64,000 bases of DNA from Roridomyces roridus (lineage: Eukaryota > Basidiomycota > Agaricomycetes > Agaricales > Mycenaceae): assembly GCA_029378245.1 (NCBI GenBank), contig JARKIF010000003.1, forward strand, positions 124,001-188,000, read 5' to 3'. How positions within the stretch are numbered: the stretch's first letter is position 1; the number at the start of each line of letters is the position of its first letter. The translations under genes and the position numbers were made by a program. Under the pieces are notes generated by a model. It had not been told where the DNA came from. It saw nothing but the letters and a program-made list of their open reading frames with translations, and did not search any database. Shown in pieces: positions 43,690 to 55,102 of this stretch.

Positions 43690-44967
43690 ATGGCCGCCTC
43701 CGAAACAGCAGCCCAGCTCCGTGCAAACATCACCGACATCTCTTCTTCCATCGCCCGCCAACGAGCTCTGCTCAAGGACCTCGAAAAGCAGAAGAGCGAG
43801 GCCGAGAGCCTGCTCAATGCCGTCCTCGACCCCATGGGCCGCCTCCCACTCGAAATCGCCACCGACATATTCAAGCAATGCCTCCCCTCGACGCCTACAT
43901 TCGATAACTATAAAGCAACGCCAGCAGTGCTCACGGAAATCTGCCGTGCTTGGCGCAAACTCGCGATCTCTACCCCAACGCTGTGGACCTCCATCAGCGA
44001 CGCTGGTGTTCCACCCGAGAAATTTTCCAGCTTCTTCAGGACGTGGGGTCTTCGAACGAAGGGGCTCCCGCTCTCTGTACGTCTCCACAAATCGCTGACG
44101 GCACCGGACCAATATTCATTACACTCCTTTGCACGGCGAGTGCGGACGTTGGAAGTACATTCTCCGAGAGACGGAGGCCTGAGGGGGATAGCAGGGTACC
44201 GATTCTCGGATCTGAAATCGTTGAAGGTGACTCGGTGCATGGTGGATTATGATTGGGTTCCGTTCCACAACGCGAGGGCATCGGCCCGTTTGTTGGCTTG
44301 TGCTCCCAACTTGGAGGAGTGCACATTCGTCAATTTGCGCTTCACGGATGACATCCACTCGGACCCAACCACCGACGTTGCCACGCCGCTGACTCATGCG
44401 TCCTTGAAGCGCCTGCAGCTCGGCGCCTCGCAGGCGCCAACATATCCATCAGACTTGTGCTCCTCCGTCATTTTGCAGTACCTCACCCTACCTGCACTCG
44501 AGAGCCTTTGTATCTCGGACCTTGACATCGCTCCCGAGGACGTCGTGTCCTTCCTCACCAGGTCTTCTCCGCCACTTCGCTCACTTTACCTCAGCTCAGA
44601 GCATTACGAGGACGGAGAAATCGAGCACTATCTACGCCTCGTGCCCAATCTCACCGACCTTGACATCCGATACGAGGACGAATTCGCCACTCCGTTGCTC
44701 TGGGTCTTCCGAGATGCGAATGACCTTCTCCCCAACCTCCGGTCCTTGACCATGCGAGGGGTGAGCGTCACCGAGGCGGATTACGCATGTGTAGTCAACA
44801 TCCTGCAGAACCGCCGCGAGACCCTCGGGCGGTTCTCCCTTATTGTGGACGACGCGGATGTGGTTATTGATGGACCTCATGCTGACGTGTTGCACACGGC
44901 GGTTGCTTCCCATAGAAAGCAGGGTATGCAGGTTCATTTCGGGACGGAAGATAATAGTCGATTCTGA
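43690..44967 (+). CDS. F-box protein with LRR-like region, 425 aa
   Basis: A single open frame from ATG 43690 (MAASETAAQLRANI) to the stop at 44965-44967. I prefer this start to upstream in-frame sequence because the paralogue starts at the same ATG. Residues about 1-45 form a coiled coil (ARQRALLKDLEKQK). The F-box follows (GRLPLEIATDIFKQCLP, then AWRKLAISTPTLWTSI), then irregular leucine-rich repeats (TLPALESLCISDLDI, LPNLRSLTMRGVSV) and the family-typical end GMQVHFGTEDNSRF. F-box proteins bind Skp1 and present substrates to the Cullin-1 ubiquitin ligase; the target is unknown. This is the only full-length copy of this subgroup in the window. Confidence 0.88.
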   Translation: MAASETAAQLRANITDISSSIARQRALLKDLEKQKSEAESLLNAVLDPMGRLPLEIATDIFKQCLPSTPTFDNYKATPAVLTEICRAWRKLAISTPTLWTSISDAGVPPEKFSSFFRTWGLRTKGLPLSVRLHKSLTAPDQYSLHSFARRVRTLEVHSPRDGGLRGIAGYRFSDLKSLKVTRCMVDYDWVPFHNARASARLLACAPNLEECTFVNLRFTDDIHSDPTTDVATPLTHASLKRLQLGASQAPTYPSDLCSSVILQYLTLPALESLCISDLDIAPEDVVSFLTRSSPPLRSLYLSSEHYEDGEIEHYLRLVPNLTDLDIRYEDEFATPLLWVFRDANDLLPNLRSLTMRGVSVTEADYACVVNILQNRRETLGRFSLIVDDADVVIDGPHADVLHTAVASHRKQGMQVHFGTEDNSRF

Positions 44968-45220
44968 GGTGCACTCTCTTATTCCATTGTTTTCGCATCT
45001 GAGATTCTGTTCACAGCCAAACTCTACAACGTGGGTGGGAATGCACGGAGGGCGCTCTTAACCATATTGGTCTAGTTAGAGTATTTATGAGCGCCGCCCT
45101 TCAATACTTATTGGTCTTGCCCCTTGCTGACGTCCACTGGAGATGCGGACCTCGAGCATACACTTTCACCGCGGATCCAACGTTCATTCAATACCAGAAA
45201 TGTCCCAGATACACACCAAA
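44968..45220. other. Intergenic, convergent 3' ends
   Basis: Contains the 3' flank common to the F-box copies (GCACGGAGGGCGCTCTTAAC) and the end of the convergent small-protein gene. Confidence 0.4.
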
Positions 45221-45610
45221 CTAGTCCAGACCTCCCGGAACCACATACACAACAATCCTGCCGTCTCCATTGTTGACTGAACTCGCGACCTGCGACTCTA
45301 CATTGACGCCAAGAATCACCTCCCCGTTGAACGGCACACCCGTCGCATTTGCCCAGCTATTCCCCACCGGCTCGACTAAACTCGAGTTCCCGAGACGCCA
45401 GAATGCATCGCCTGCACCGTCCCAATAGAATGCATAACTGTTAAATCCGTATGAGAAGCCGAGGACAAAGTTGGTTGCAAGTTCGTTGGTGGTTGGGATG
45501 AATCCGATGACGCTGCGGAACCCGGCCGTGTTGGGGTCGTATGCGATATGGTGGAGGTTCCCCGGCCCGAAGGTCGTTACGATGGGGGCGACGCCGCCGA
45601 CGTAGTCCAT
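45221..45610 (-). CDS. Small orphan protein (MDYVGG family), 129 aa
   Basis: An intact frame from ATG 45610 to the stop at 45221-45223. It begins MDYVGGVAPIVTTFGPGNLH and contains NFVLGFSYGFNSYAFYWDG, DAFWRLGNSS, GNSWANATGVPFNG and a hydrophobic C-terminal strand (GRIVVYVVPGG). The pattern of aromatic and glycine turns suggests an all-beta protein, perhaps a small lectin-like fold, but I do not recognise the family. No signal peptide or cysteine. A leader intron with GTGAGC donor and ATCACAG acceptor probably lies just upstream (about 45623-45675). A frameshifted paralogue is at 14909-15312, with a shared promoter. Confidence 0.75.
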   Translation of the reverse strand: MDYVGGVAPIVTTFGPGNLHHIAYDPNTAGFRSVIGFIPTTNELATNFVLGFSYGFNSYAFYWDGAGDAFWRLGNSSLVEPVGNSWANATGVPFNGEVILGVNVESQVASSVNNGDGRIVVYVVPGGLD

Positions 45611-45709
45611 TATAAGTAGCGACTCTGTGATTATCTCGGATTAGAGGACAATTAATTGTGACGCTGTGTGCTCACTGGAAGAGAGGATTGTTGCTGCTGC
45701 CAGTCGTTC

Positions 45710-45752
45710 ACTGTAAAGCGCCCTTTTATGCACTCCCCACAGTCACCAAGGG
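45710..45752 (-). promoter_or_regulatory. TATA promoter of the small orphan gene
   Basis: On the minus strand GGGGAGTGCATAAAAGGG precedes CAGTGAACGACT, matching the promoter of the paralogue at 14781-14822 in sequence and spacing. Confidence 0.7.
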
Positions 45753-45759
45753 TATTTTT

Positions 45760-46225
45760 GTTTAGCGCGCGTCTTGAAAATGACAGAAAGCTGGGTTCGT
45801 GATGTGACATGCAGCACGATGTGTGCCTCGGACAGGCATGGAAGGAGGCCAATTTCGGTTCAACTTCTGGATAGTGCATCTTGGTTCGACTGCATTCCTC
45901 GACACCGGCATCGAAGATTCTCCGGAGTTGAAGGAGGAAGCCGCGTATCGGGCTCTCGGAGAATCGAGATTCTCGTACGGTTGAAGGAAAGCTGTGGGAT
46001 GTGGGGCGTTAGCGCCGGTAGCAGAGAGCCTGGTTCGGATCTGCAACCAGAGCCAAGTCAAATGACAGTCATGCCGTGGCGGAAAATAAATCACGGTGTG
46101 TTGTATCCGGCATGACAGCAAGTAGCGAGTCTCCAGGACCATAGCGCTCGGGCGGCTCGGAGATATTGGAGAATCCACAGTGGTTCACCTCGCATAATTG
46201 GTATTGAACAGTCTCATTCTGTTTA
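45760..46225. other. No gene recognised
   Basis: Overlapping frames on both strands (about 45762-46178) carry no family features. Nothing is supported between the promoter and the next gene's 3' end. Confidence 0.4.
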
Positions 46226-47825
46226 TCATTCCACATCTGCTTCCTCCGATCTCGGCATGGCGAACCGAATCGACTGCAAGTCCAGTGTAGCCTCCGGAGC
46301 TTCGCTCGCTATTCCAGCACCGCCCTCTTCATGTAGGTTGAGCATCAGTCGAGAAATTAGAGCCAGGGACAGGCTTCGGGTATGATTCAGAGGTCCTTTT
46401 GCCGGCGATAAAATGTACATACTTTGTTGTAAACCAAGACATCAGTCCACCGAGTAAGATCTGCAGTTGAAGGCGTGTGGGATGTCCATGGCGAAGCCTG
46501 GAGGGACTTACATCGCCGAGCTAAGCAACTGGGTCAGAACTTTAGGACACTACTTGACACAAGAAACTCACATATAACGATAGCACGTTGGCAAGGTTGG
46601 ATAACAGGATTATCCTGAATGCTCATGACGTCTGCGATCCGATTTATCTGGACTCGAACATACCCAAAATACATGCTCCCTTTCCCCAAATGAGTAAGTT
46701 AGCTCTGAGCAACACGCAGGCGCACCGTCAGTAGCCATTCTTTGCATCAATGATCCGGAATACAGCGGCAATGAATGTCGTTGATAAGCCCGCCGCACGG
46801 TCAACACGAACACGACGGAGTCGAAGAGGAGTCTGTGCAGGCGGATTTACAATGTTGGCAAACAAAGTACTCCACTTACGTCAGTTCCCAGATCGTCGCC
46901 GGTCCTGCGCGATGAATCGTGAATCAACCCGCGGAGGAAAACAAGTAGGATGTACCCACGAAGAGCGCTGTTGGGCGTGTTGAGACTGAGAAATCGCCTT
47001 GACAAACCATGGAGCAATCAACTTACGCAGCCCGGCCGAACGCCGCATGGCAGCCTGGTAATCCCGGGTCTTCGATGAGGTCTGGATGCTCCCCATATTC
47101 GATTGTTGCCCACTGCCCAAAATGAACCTTCCGTTCGTGACAATTGTAGAACCACACACGAGGGCGACACCCAACATGGTGCAAGTGGCGCCAACGAAGC
47201 ATAAACAAAGTATTCTGTGCAAGCCATACATGGCGACTACGCGGAGAGCGAGTGTGACTGGGAGAACTTCAGCGGGTCATACATTTGTCGCATAGAAAGC
47301 CACCTTCAATGAGAAATTCAAGGCTCAGCATGAGGATTTGCCAGCCCCATTCCTTTTTGGAACAGCTGGTGGGAGATACGGCTTGCTTAGTGCTCGGATA
47401 CAGTAGACTGGAGCTACCTCTGGAGTTGTTTCAATTGACCTAGAAGCAACAGTTGCCTCAGATGCATTCACGTACCTCATGGTCTGATGTCCCGAAGTAA
47501 TATGGGAGCATCACTAGTGTCAGCCCCAGGCCAAGATACCTGACGGTGAAGAACCAGCAGGTACTCAGCCGGAGTTTCGACGACCAGATGTATTTGATCT
47601 CCGTCCTCAGAGTCAGTAGGTGGTCGTAGATAAGAATGACTGTACACGACGACACAATCAGCGGTGGTGGTTAGGTATGAACCATTGAACGTACCAAGCC
47701 CCGAGAGAAATATCGACCGTGTGATGCGGCTGGGGGTGTGTGAGCGCTAATGGACAGTCTCAGCCTGGTACACACTGATCGAAAGCGAAGGTCGAGTAAT
47801 CCAAGTTATCGGATCCAGAGCCCAT
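46226..47825 (-). CDS. DUF6533-type multi-pass membrane protein, copy 2
   Basis: Starts at ATG 47825 with MGSGSDNLDYSTFAFDQ and is broken by several small introns. The DUF6533 block reads VILIYDHLLTLRTEIKYIW, then STCWFFTVRYLGLGLTLVML. The C-terminal exon gives LALISRLMLNLHEEGG and ends at the stop 46226-46228. Middle exons (about 46440-47300) contain hydrophobic segments consistent with further helices, but not every border was resolved. Gene layout and C-terminal motif match the copy at 19708-21262, so they are paralogues. The role is unknown. Confidence 0.7.
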
Positions 47826-47839
47826 GATGGAGACGAATG

Positions 47840-48740
47840 CGGGGGTTAGAGCTCACGAGCGAGACATGGGTGCAGACTTTATGCAAACTAGGGACAGATT
47901 GGGAACAGCGGATCGCGGAAGGGTGGGCGTTTGCTGTGCATGGAGGCGAAACTGCTCATGCGGCGTCCAATGAGATTGCACTTCCACCCGTGATATGATC
48001 GACCTGAAAGATCGACGTATTGAATCCCGGTGAAATCCCGGTGATCTGCCGCGGAATGACAATGTCCTGACCGTCGTCAGCAGCACCTGGAATCATGACA
48101 GACGAGGTCATGCTGGATTGGAGGCCGTACGCCGGAAATTTGCAACACGACGACGAACAGCCGGAGCACTGACCGCCATCTTGTGATGAACCACCTGTGG
48201 GGACCGAGCATGAAGTTGCGCGGAATTCGATCTGTGGCGGGAGAAGAGAGATTGCAGATCACAGTGGAGATCTCGCAACAATCTCGCAAAGGGAGCTTGC
48301 GAACTATGTCGAGGAGGGATATATCGTCAGCGGGATAAATGTTCAGGTCCTGTAGATTGTCGACAGTCGATAGATAATATGTAATCGGCCACCTGCAGAG
48401 ACACATGGTGCGAGCGCAAATGGTGGACTGAGTGAGTCACGCAGTGTTGCGGGCAGTATCGACAGACGAGAGAAGTTTCTGCGAAGGGGTAGTTCTTTAT
48501 ATTCGGATCCATTCTACGCGCAGTTGCCTCAGAGCATCATGATTCCACAGAACCGCAGAGTTTCGACTGTGCAATGCGATCGATATCCGTGAAAGACTGA
48601 AGTCATTCAAACATCGTGACTCACCATGTTTTCGCCCAGTGGGCAACGATCATTAGCGTCGGTACGTATGCACGGCGGTGTATGCGGCGAGTTGGAAGAT
48701 ATCTCTCTCCTGGCAGAGCCGGGGCAGATCAGTCATGGTT
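47840..48740. other. Upstream region with possible LRR-like debris
   Basis: A minus-strand frame near 48260-48400 contains DNLQDLNIYPADDISLLDIV, which resembles one turn of an F-box/LRR protein, but it is too short and isolated to call a gene. The rest is unassigned. Confidence 0.3.
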
Positions 48741-48748
48741 GGGCAGAC

Positions 48749-50570
48749 TAGGGTGCTGTTTTTAATGCCTGTTTGCAAACCGGTTTATAAACCGCTGATA
48801 ACGCTGCCGCCGACTCAACACTCAAACACTACCCAAACAAAAGGGCAGTGGGATCGCGTTAGGTAGACGAAGTTGTTGTTGTGCGAGGGTGTCTTCTCAG
48901 TGACGGAACACTTTGAGTCTGACTGAGCGTTGAAACGGGAACTAAGCAGCGAGACGGTATAAAACCAAGCTCAAGCTGAACCAAGTTCGATTCGATAGGC
49001 CAAAACACAAACTCCAAATCAACCAACACAACCAATCCGAACACAAGCTAACGTTGCCAACCAACGATCACCAAGTTCAATCCCAAACCAAACCAAATCC
49101 AATAAAGTCCAAAGTCCAACCAAAAACCAATCCAACAAGCACAAGATCACACAAATCACAAGGACAGAGTCCAAGGGCGAGAGGTTTAGACAGTAAATGC
49201 CAATGAAATGGAGCTTCGCACACAGCTAGGCCTACCAATACAGTCGGGTTCCATTCTACATACTGGGCTTTTATACATGCTGGGTGTAAATTAAGGAACA
49301 AATGAAATGATCGTATCCATGAATCTGCACTCCTTTCCGCTCAATAACTGTCCCCCTCTCCGTCCATCTCCAGGCAACATTGGAGCTCCTGCCGAGCGCT
49401 CCACAACCCAACACTGAGGCCCAACTCTGGTCTTGAGTCCTGGTCCTCTGTGCCCTGTATAGTCCTGATTCCTGCTGAGCACCTGTTTGGTATACGGCTC
49501 CTCGAACATCACCGTCTGAGGATACACAGAATTCCTGCAATATCCCAGCTCCACAATCCCTAAACATCACTCCTTTGTGTCAGGCACAAGGTTGTCACCT
49601 TGGCGCCGTCAACCATTCCTATCCGTCAAGCTCCGCAACTGACTCATCCAAGTGGCACACACAGGGCAACTATCCCTGTCTGTCGAACATTGATTTGATT
49701 CACTGATCATCCCCGGCAGTCTCGGCAGTCAACCATCAAGATCATAATCCGGCATCTCCAAATCTGATCGGCATCTGATGGTATCACTGATTCGAACTCC
49801 AGCACCCTGTGATTCCAACAATATTTGATTGAGGTTGACATTTGCAAGTAAACCAGCTGGATTGGGTCATTTAGACTTTCTAGCATTCGGCAGACCTCCC
49901 TGAGAAGAACATCCAACTCATTTCATTGAGATGTCAGACCAGTTCCAGCCAACAGACGCCCCTGCCAATGACGACTTCCAACTATGAGAACTCCGGCTTT
50001 ATCGGTCCTTCGGATGTATCGGATCAAAGGCTCGGTCAAGTCCACTTAGGTTTTGACCGAGGTTCGAAAGTCGATTCTCGCCGTTGTCAACTCTCTGGCC
50101 AGCAGCTCTGATAGCCCTAACCCTCTAGGATCAATAATGCACCTGCTCTGGACCACGGTGATTGGTATAGGCATGAAAATGCTGATTTGGTATGTTTTAA
50201 CACCGAAAATTCCACAGGCTTATCACCGCTGTTTATAAACCCGGTTTATAATGTTTCTCAACGGATGTTCGGTTTATAAACGGCACACAGGATCAATCTG
50301 ATACCATCAATCGTGCTGATGGCAGTCTGATGAGTGTTCTACTTGCTCAATGGTGGGTCAAAGCCCAGTCAGAGCTTATGGAAACTCACAGAGGCACGTC
50401 AGAGGCTCCACCGGCGTCCGGGGAAGGTGAAAATAGTTGACAAATGGCTCTCAGAACCGTGAATTTCCTCTTCTGCTACTCGGTTTATAAACCGGTTTAT
50501 AAACACCCTGTTTGCAAACCAGGTTTGTAAACCGGTTTTTAAGGGTCTGGGAATTAAAAACAGCACCCTA
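48749..50570. mobile_element. 1.8-kb element with GGTTTATAAACC subterminal repeats
   Basis: The ends are inverted copies: TAGGGTGCTGTTTTTAAT at 48749 and its complement ending CAGCACCCTA at 50570. Just inside both ends, and again near 50225-50290, the palindrome GGTTTATAAACC and close variants (CCGGTTTATAAACCG, GTTTGCAAACC) recur many times. Such clusters usually bind a transposase. A possible duplication is GGCAGAC (48742-48748 and 50575-50581), offset by 4 bp on the right, so the target duplication is uncertain. No transposase frame. TAG-type ends would fit hAT. Confidence 0.7.
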
Positions 50571-50619
50571 GCCCGGCAGACGATGGAGAGCTTATCTAAG
50601 CGCACCAAGCACGGACAAC

Positions 50620-52055
50620 CAAGAGCACAGCCTGTCTCACCACAGCGACTTTCTTCTGTACCGAGTTTTCGTTTCCCCGCTGCTTGTTCTCTTCGTGTTC
50701 TCTTCGTCGACCCTCTCTCTTCTCGCCTTTTCATCGCTACGCACACGAATTTCATGGCCCAACATGGACTCTAGCTTTCCTCTGCCTTGGAATAGGACCT
50801 CGGGGACCCAGTGGCACAAGTCGCACGACCGACCGAGCCTACGACGACGACTCGACCGAAAGGCGCCTACGAACACGCGAACAGCAAGTCTCCAGTGAGG
50901 AAAAGTCTCAAACACCCGCGATAAGATGGGAGAACGCTCTGTTTCCGGGACCAGGGAATACTTATCGGGGGTGCCTTGCTTTATGAATTCGACTCAGGTG
51001 AGTTCTCCTCGTCATACAAGCCTTATATGCGGAGGCATGGCTCTTCTGCGAGCGAATCTGCTGGGACCCATTTCCCAGACGAACGCGTCATCGCACCCCT
51101 CCTTGTACCATACGAGTAACGTCCCTCGCTGTCACCGTACCTCTGCGTAATCCGCACCCGTACCGAGGCCCTCGACGTCTACACTGTCCTCGTTGACGTC
51201 ATCCTTAATCTCCTCACCTAAGTCGACACACCCTACCCCGCTTGTCGCGCTTTCCGTGGTATCGCCCTCGTCAAGATGCTCTACACCCCATACGTATCCA
51301 CCTCGTCGGCGACGGAAGGGGCGAGTGCGTTTTGGAAGGAGCTTAGAAGTCACAAGCCGAATACCAATGTGCATGCTGCAGCCCTCTTGGCGACGCACGA
51401 GCATCAAGACACGCAGGAGTTCTTCCATCTTCAGACAGAGTGCGTGAGCGAGGATCGGCGGCTCGTGGCTGAGAGTGTTTACGGCCACCGGGTAGGGCTG
51501 GAGCTTGCTTTGGTCGAGCCCGAATGGGTGAGTCTTTGTCTTCTCCCTTCTATCTTCCCTTCACCTTCATATTCCCCCTTCCGTACTCCACGTCCTCCGT
51601 GACTCCTCTCCCCTCATCGTGCTCATTTTTATGCTATCCTTCACCTCACTCCTACACCACTCCATTACCTTACATGTACTGAGGTCTCCTACAGACTCCC
51701 CTCGCCGCCCTCCCTCGCGCGTACACCGCCCTCGACATCATGCATAACTACCCCTGCCGCAGCTGTACGTTGCGAGCAACCGCAAAGCGACTCCACTCGC
51801 AGACGTGATCCTCATGCTCGCAGCGCCCAACCCAAGGGTGAATGGGATGGAATGGGATGAGATGCGGAAGATGAGCTGCTCGTCGTCGAGGCGTTGTCGC
51901 CGCCGCGGAAGAAGGAAAAGTCCAAGACCGAGTCGTGCGATGTGGAGGGGGAGGGTCCGACGCCGTCGAGAGTACGGAGGATGCATGAGCGGGTTGTGCG
52001 CGCGCTGAAGGCGGGGCGGATCGAGGAGGAGGAGCTTGAGGGGCGGGACTAGATG
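50620..52055 (+). pseudogene. Decayed ubiquitin-specific protease (C19 family)
   Basis: Pieces of a USP occur in order but in changing frames. A hydrophobic N-terminal segment lies near 50690-50740 (STLSLLAFSSL). A Cys-box remnant, CFMNSTQ, is near 50971-50997; it is the site of the catalytic cysteine, normally G-N-x-C-F-M-N-S. Then comes ATHEHQDTQEFFHLQTECV at about 51390-51445, the QQDAHEFF box. A CRSCTLRATAKRL zinc-ribbon-like piece lies near 51745-51795, and a C-terminal RALKAGRIEEEELEGRD tail near 52000-52050. The zinc-ribbon second half and the His box are not visible. The N-terminal membrane segment and tail suggest a Ubp1-like subgroup. It directly abuts the transposon ending at 50570. 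Confidence 0.72.
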
Positions 52056-52074
52056 GGGAGCCAGCCAGGCGCTT

Positions 52075-52137
52075 GCGTCCCATAAACAGAAGGGTATGCA
52101 GGTCCATTTCGGGACGGAAGACAATAGTCGATTCTGA
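52075..52137 (+). pseudogene. Orphan 3' end of an F-box gene
   Basis: Only the last codons remain: SHKQKGMQVHFGTEDNSRF and the stop, nearly identical to the end of the gene at 44967. It joins directly onto the decayed protease, so the breakpoint of a duplicated block lies near 52060. Confidence 0.8.
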
Positions 52138-52366
52138 AGTGCGTTCTCACTTATTCCATTCTTTCTTTGCATCTGACATTCTATTCACAGCCGAATTCCA
52201 GTGCGCTGTCCGAGTTGGGTAGGGAATCCATGGAGGGCGCTTCTAACGATATTCGATCGCAGTAATTTATCATTTGAAGTTAGTGTCGGCTTGACTTCGG
52301 ACTTGGTCGTTTGGGTTCCCAACGGGGATCGAAGCCGCGAGTTCAAGCCTTTTTTGGGGGGTGAAT

Positions 52367-52691
52367 CAAGAGGTGTCAGATCGTCTGATCTGACCCAGTA
52401 AGTGATGGCTCGGCAAGGGTAGGGTCCCCACCTTTTAGGAAGTATGTCCAGGAATGACATAAGCGTGCAGCACTCGAATCTTGCTCGAGTCCAACCCTTG
52501 TACCCCGTAAAGCAACACATTTGAACCAAGAACGCAAGTAAATCCAAACTATGGCCAGACCAAGTTCCAAAAAGCCTCCACAACGGTGAATTCTCTGACT
52601 GCGTTCCCGGAGCTACTTCCTAAAACGTGTGGCAGGTCGACCCTCCGAGCCATCTGATTCGGGGTCGTATCTGCTGATCTGACACCTCTTG
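52367..52691. mobile_element. 325-bp hAT-type MITE
   Basis: Ends CAAGAGGTGTCAGATC and its complement, with imperfect inverted similarity continuing for about 50 bp (both arms include GATGGCTCGG). The 8-bp duplication GGGTGAAT is perfect at 52359-52366 and 52692-52699. Non-coding. It sits in the 3' flank of the F-box fragment, splitting sequence that is continuous after 37759. Confidence 0.85.
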
Positions 52692-53003
52692 GGGTGAATG
52701 GCTGATCTCAGGGCTGCTGTTAGCTCTCCATTAATAGCGATGGTCTCATTCCGGAGGCAACCAGTTCCGTCCAGACCCTTTCTCTTGGCGAGTACACTGG
52801 TTTAGCCCTGCACGATGGATCTTTCTCCGGGTCTGGTGCTTGTGAGCCGAGGAACGGCCAATCGCACCGCTGTGTGTTGTGTTGCCCCTTGTATTGTTGA
52901 GTGGTCATTTTCTCAATGATTGGCATTCCCTGCCGCATAGTGCAGCCCTTTTTATTGGAACACTGAGGCAATATGTTTTCCAATTCCCATCGGGGCATCT
53001 ACA

Positions 53004-53075
53004 TCTTATGGAAAGCCAGAGCCACGCTCGTTTGATCGCCGTCGGCTACCCAATCGGGCAGTCGGACCTAGGATA
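53004..53075 (+). repeat. Dispersed repeat, TATGGAAAGCC family
   Basis: TATGGAAAGCCAGAGCCACGC at 53004 is related to sequence at 57893 and, inverted, near 60455-60475. Each starts with TATGGAAAGCC(A/G)GAGC. The full length and nature of this repeat are unknown. Confidence 0.5.
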
Positions 53076-53109
53076 CCCCGATCGACGTATCACTCGTGAT
53101 CTGCCGCCC

Positions 53110-53134
53110 TTTTTTTTTTTTTTTTTTTTTTTTT
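53110..53134. repeat. Poly-T run of 25 bases
   Basis: Twenty-five consecutive T. On the minus strand it would be a poly-A tail, which could mark a retroposed insertion, but no source gene is recognised beside it. Confidence 0.9.
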
Positions 53135-53139
53135 GGAGT

Positions 53140-54980
53140 GTTTGATAATGCATATAAGTCTGCAGAAGCATTCTTGTACACATCCGCTGGTGTCACTGGA
53201 AAAAGATAAACAGGACGTCCCTGTATCACAACGCACACTTCGTCACAGGCTCCCTGTATTCAACTCTGCCTGCCTCCCGACCACCAGTCCTCTACCACGT
53301 AGTGTGCAGCACCATCCGACGGCGGCAACGTATCGTGTCCAATCTTCAGAGCCCCTCGGTCGATGACGGATCCTCGAATGCAGATGCGTCATACTCTCTC
53401 CCTCACTGCACTTCTACTCACGCCGGCCGCGGTGTACGGTGGCTTATACCTCCCGCATAGATATCCCCATGTATTCTTTTTCCCAATATCAACTTCTTTC
53501 TTTCCCAAGCTCCGGGCCCCCGCTCCAGCTGTTTCCCAACGCCGGACTCAACTTGTGTAAGACTAGCGCGACTTGAACAAGGGATAGCGCATCTGGTTGC
53601 TGTGCATATCCACCAATCGCGCCGTGCTAGACTCCCCACATGACCATGATCAAAGTACGTTGAGTGGGCATATTCATATCATAGAAGTATAGGTATTGAC
53701 ATGGAGCATAGAGCATAAATCGAGCCACGATGGTGATATAACTACTGCACGGGCGTATCCGTCGGTTGCAACGCCGGGAGTTGGAACCAATTGCAGTATT
53801 CGTTGCACACATGCTGCTTTGGGAACGCAAGGACGGCCGAAGGTAGGTTCCCCTCTCCGAATATCTCCGCACCATCGCCAATTGAACTGCAGGACATTGA
53901 GACACATTCACATCGAGAAAGACAAAAGGGCGTACGGCGTAGTCATGATCTGGGGATCAGTGAGAAGAGTAGCTTCAGATCAATGTGGACCCAGTGGCGA
54001 TAACTCATGTGCGCAACTGGCGTCTACTAGTCGGCGGGTCTCCCTCTGCGTTACGTGTAGCGACCCGTCTCCCGCCCTCGACGTTCCTCGGGTGCAGCGG
54101 AGGTCGTCTTCGTCCTCGGAAATCAAGGAGAGCAGCGACTGCATGATTACGCCGGAATCTGTCGTCTTTGGTCACAGTTGCGAAGAGGAGGAAGAGCTCC
54201 GGGATGGGGAGGCTCGTGGCGCGGAGTATTGGAGCCGCGCGAGGCCACCCGGAGTCGAGTCAATCCTGCCGTTGTTGTACGGGTGCTTGTCGACCCGAGC
54301 TACATTCTCTTGACTCGGCAGGGAGTCTCTTCCTCCTGCGTGTTTGCCACGTTTCCCGCCTCGTCGAGCCCCAGTGGCTCGGCCTGCGTGGCAAGCGCAA
54401 TCTTTGCACATGCCTCGTGTCGTCTGCGACGCGATCCCGCTGCTCTGGCTGGATAGTGGGGAGTGGGGCCGTTCTCGGCGCGCGCTTCTTGACCGTCGCA
54501 CCTCCTCAGCACCTACCACTCCTTTCCCGGCGTCTTTGCCGTCCATACATCAATGCCGACGCTCCTCCTTCTCCCTTCGTCCACTTTTCTGCTCTTTTTG
54601 CGAGAGCTTCCCGGGAGGATATACGCGCGAGAGTAGGGACGAAGTTGCTGTGCAGCTCGGCATGCTCGGGCAGACGCTCCTCCGTCGTCGATGTCCACCT
54701 CCTAACCGTCTGGCCATCTTGTGCTGTCGCTCGTCCGCGGCGTCTCTCATCTCATGAGCCCTGGTATATCTACCATGTGCATATCCATCTTCCTCGTGCT
54801 CTCGTCAGCATGCGCCGCTGCTCCTCATCGAGGACGTACCTTGCGTCTCGGTCTTTTGCCGACATACTGCGGACCCTCTCATCTCGGGAGAGCCATCTGT
54901 CCGTGATGCTTCCTTGCTACTCTAGCGGCTTGTAGGACTCCGTTTGGTAGCATACCTAGATGGTTTCTATGAGCTGAGAT
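53140..54980. other. Unassigned 1.8 kb with long but featureless frames
   Basis: Overlapping open frames exist on both strands (53696-54313 plus, 54168-54935 plus, 54172-54546 minus) in GC-rich sequence. None shows a domain, signal peptide or convincing splice pattern, and frames in high-GC DNA arise by chance. I leave them uncalled. Confidence 0.4.
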
Positions 54981-55102
54981 ACCATGTATATACACTATGA
55001 GCACAATATACAGTCCCACTCGAGTCTCGACTTCCAAATTTGGCCATTTTGTGGCTGTGTTTCTTGCCTCTTCATCCTCACCCTTGCTGACCTCGTCTTC
55101 GA

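Noticed and set aside
53696..54935. Long open frames on both strands as a gene
   Set aside because: High GC content, mutually overlapping frames, no domain, signal peptide or splice evidence.
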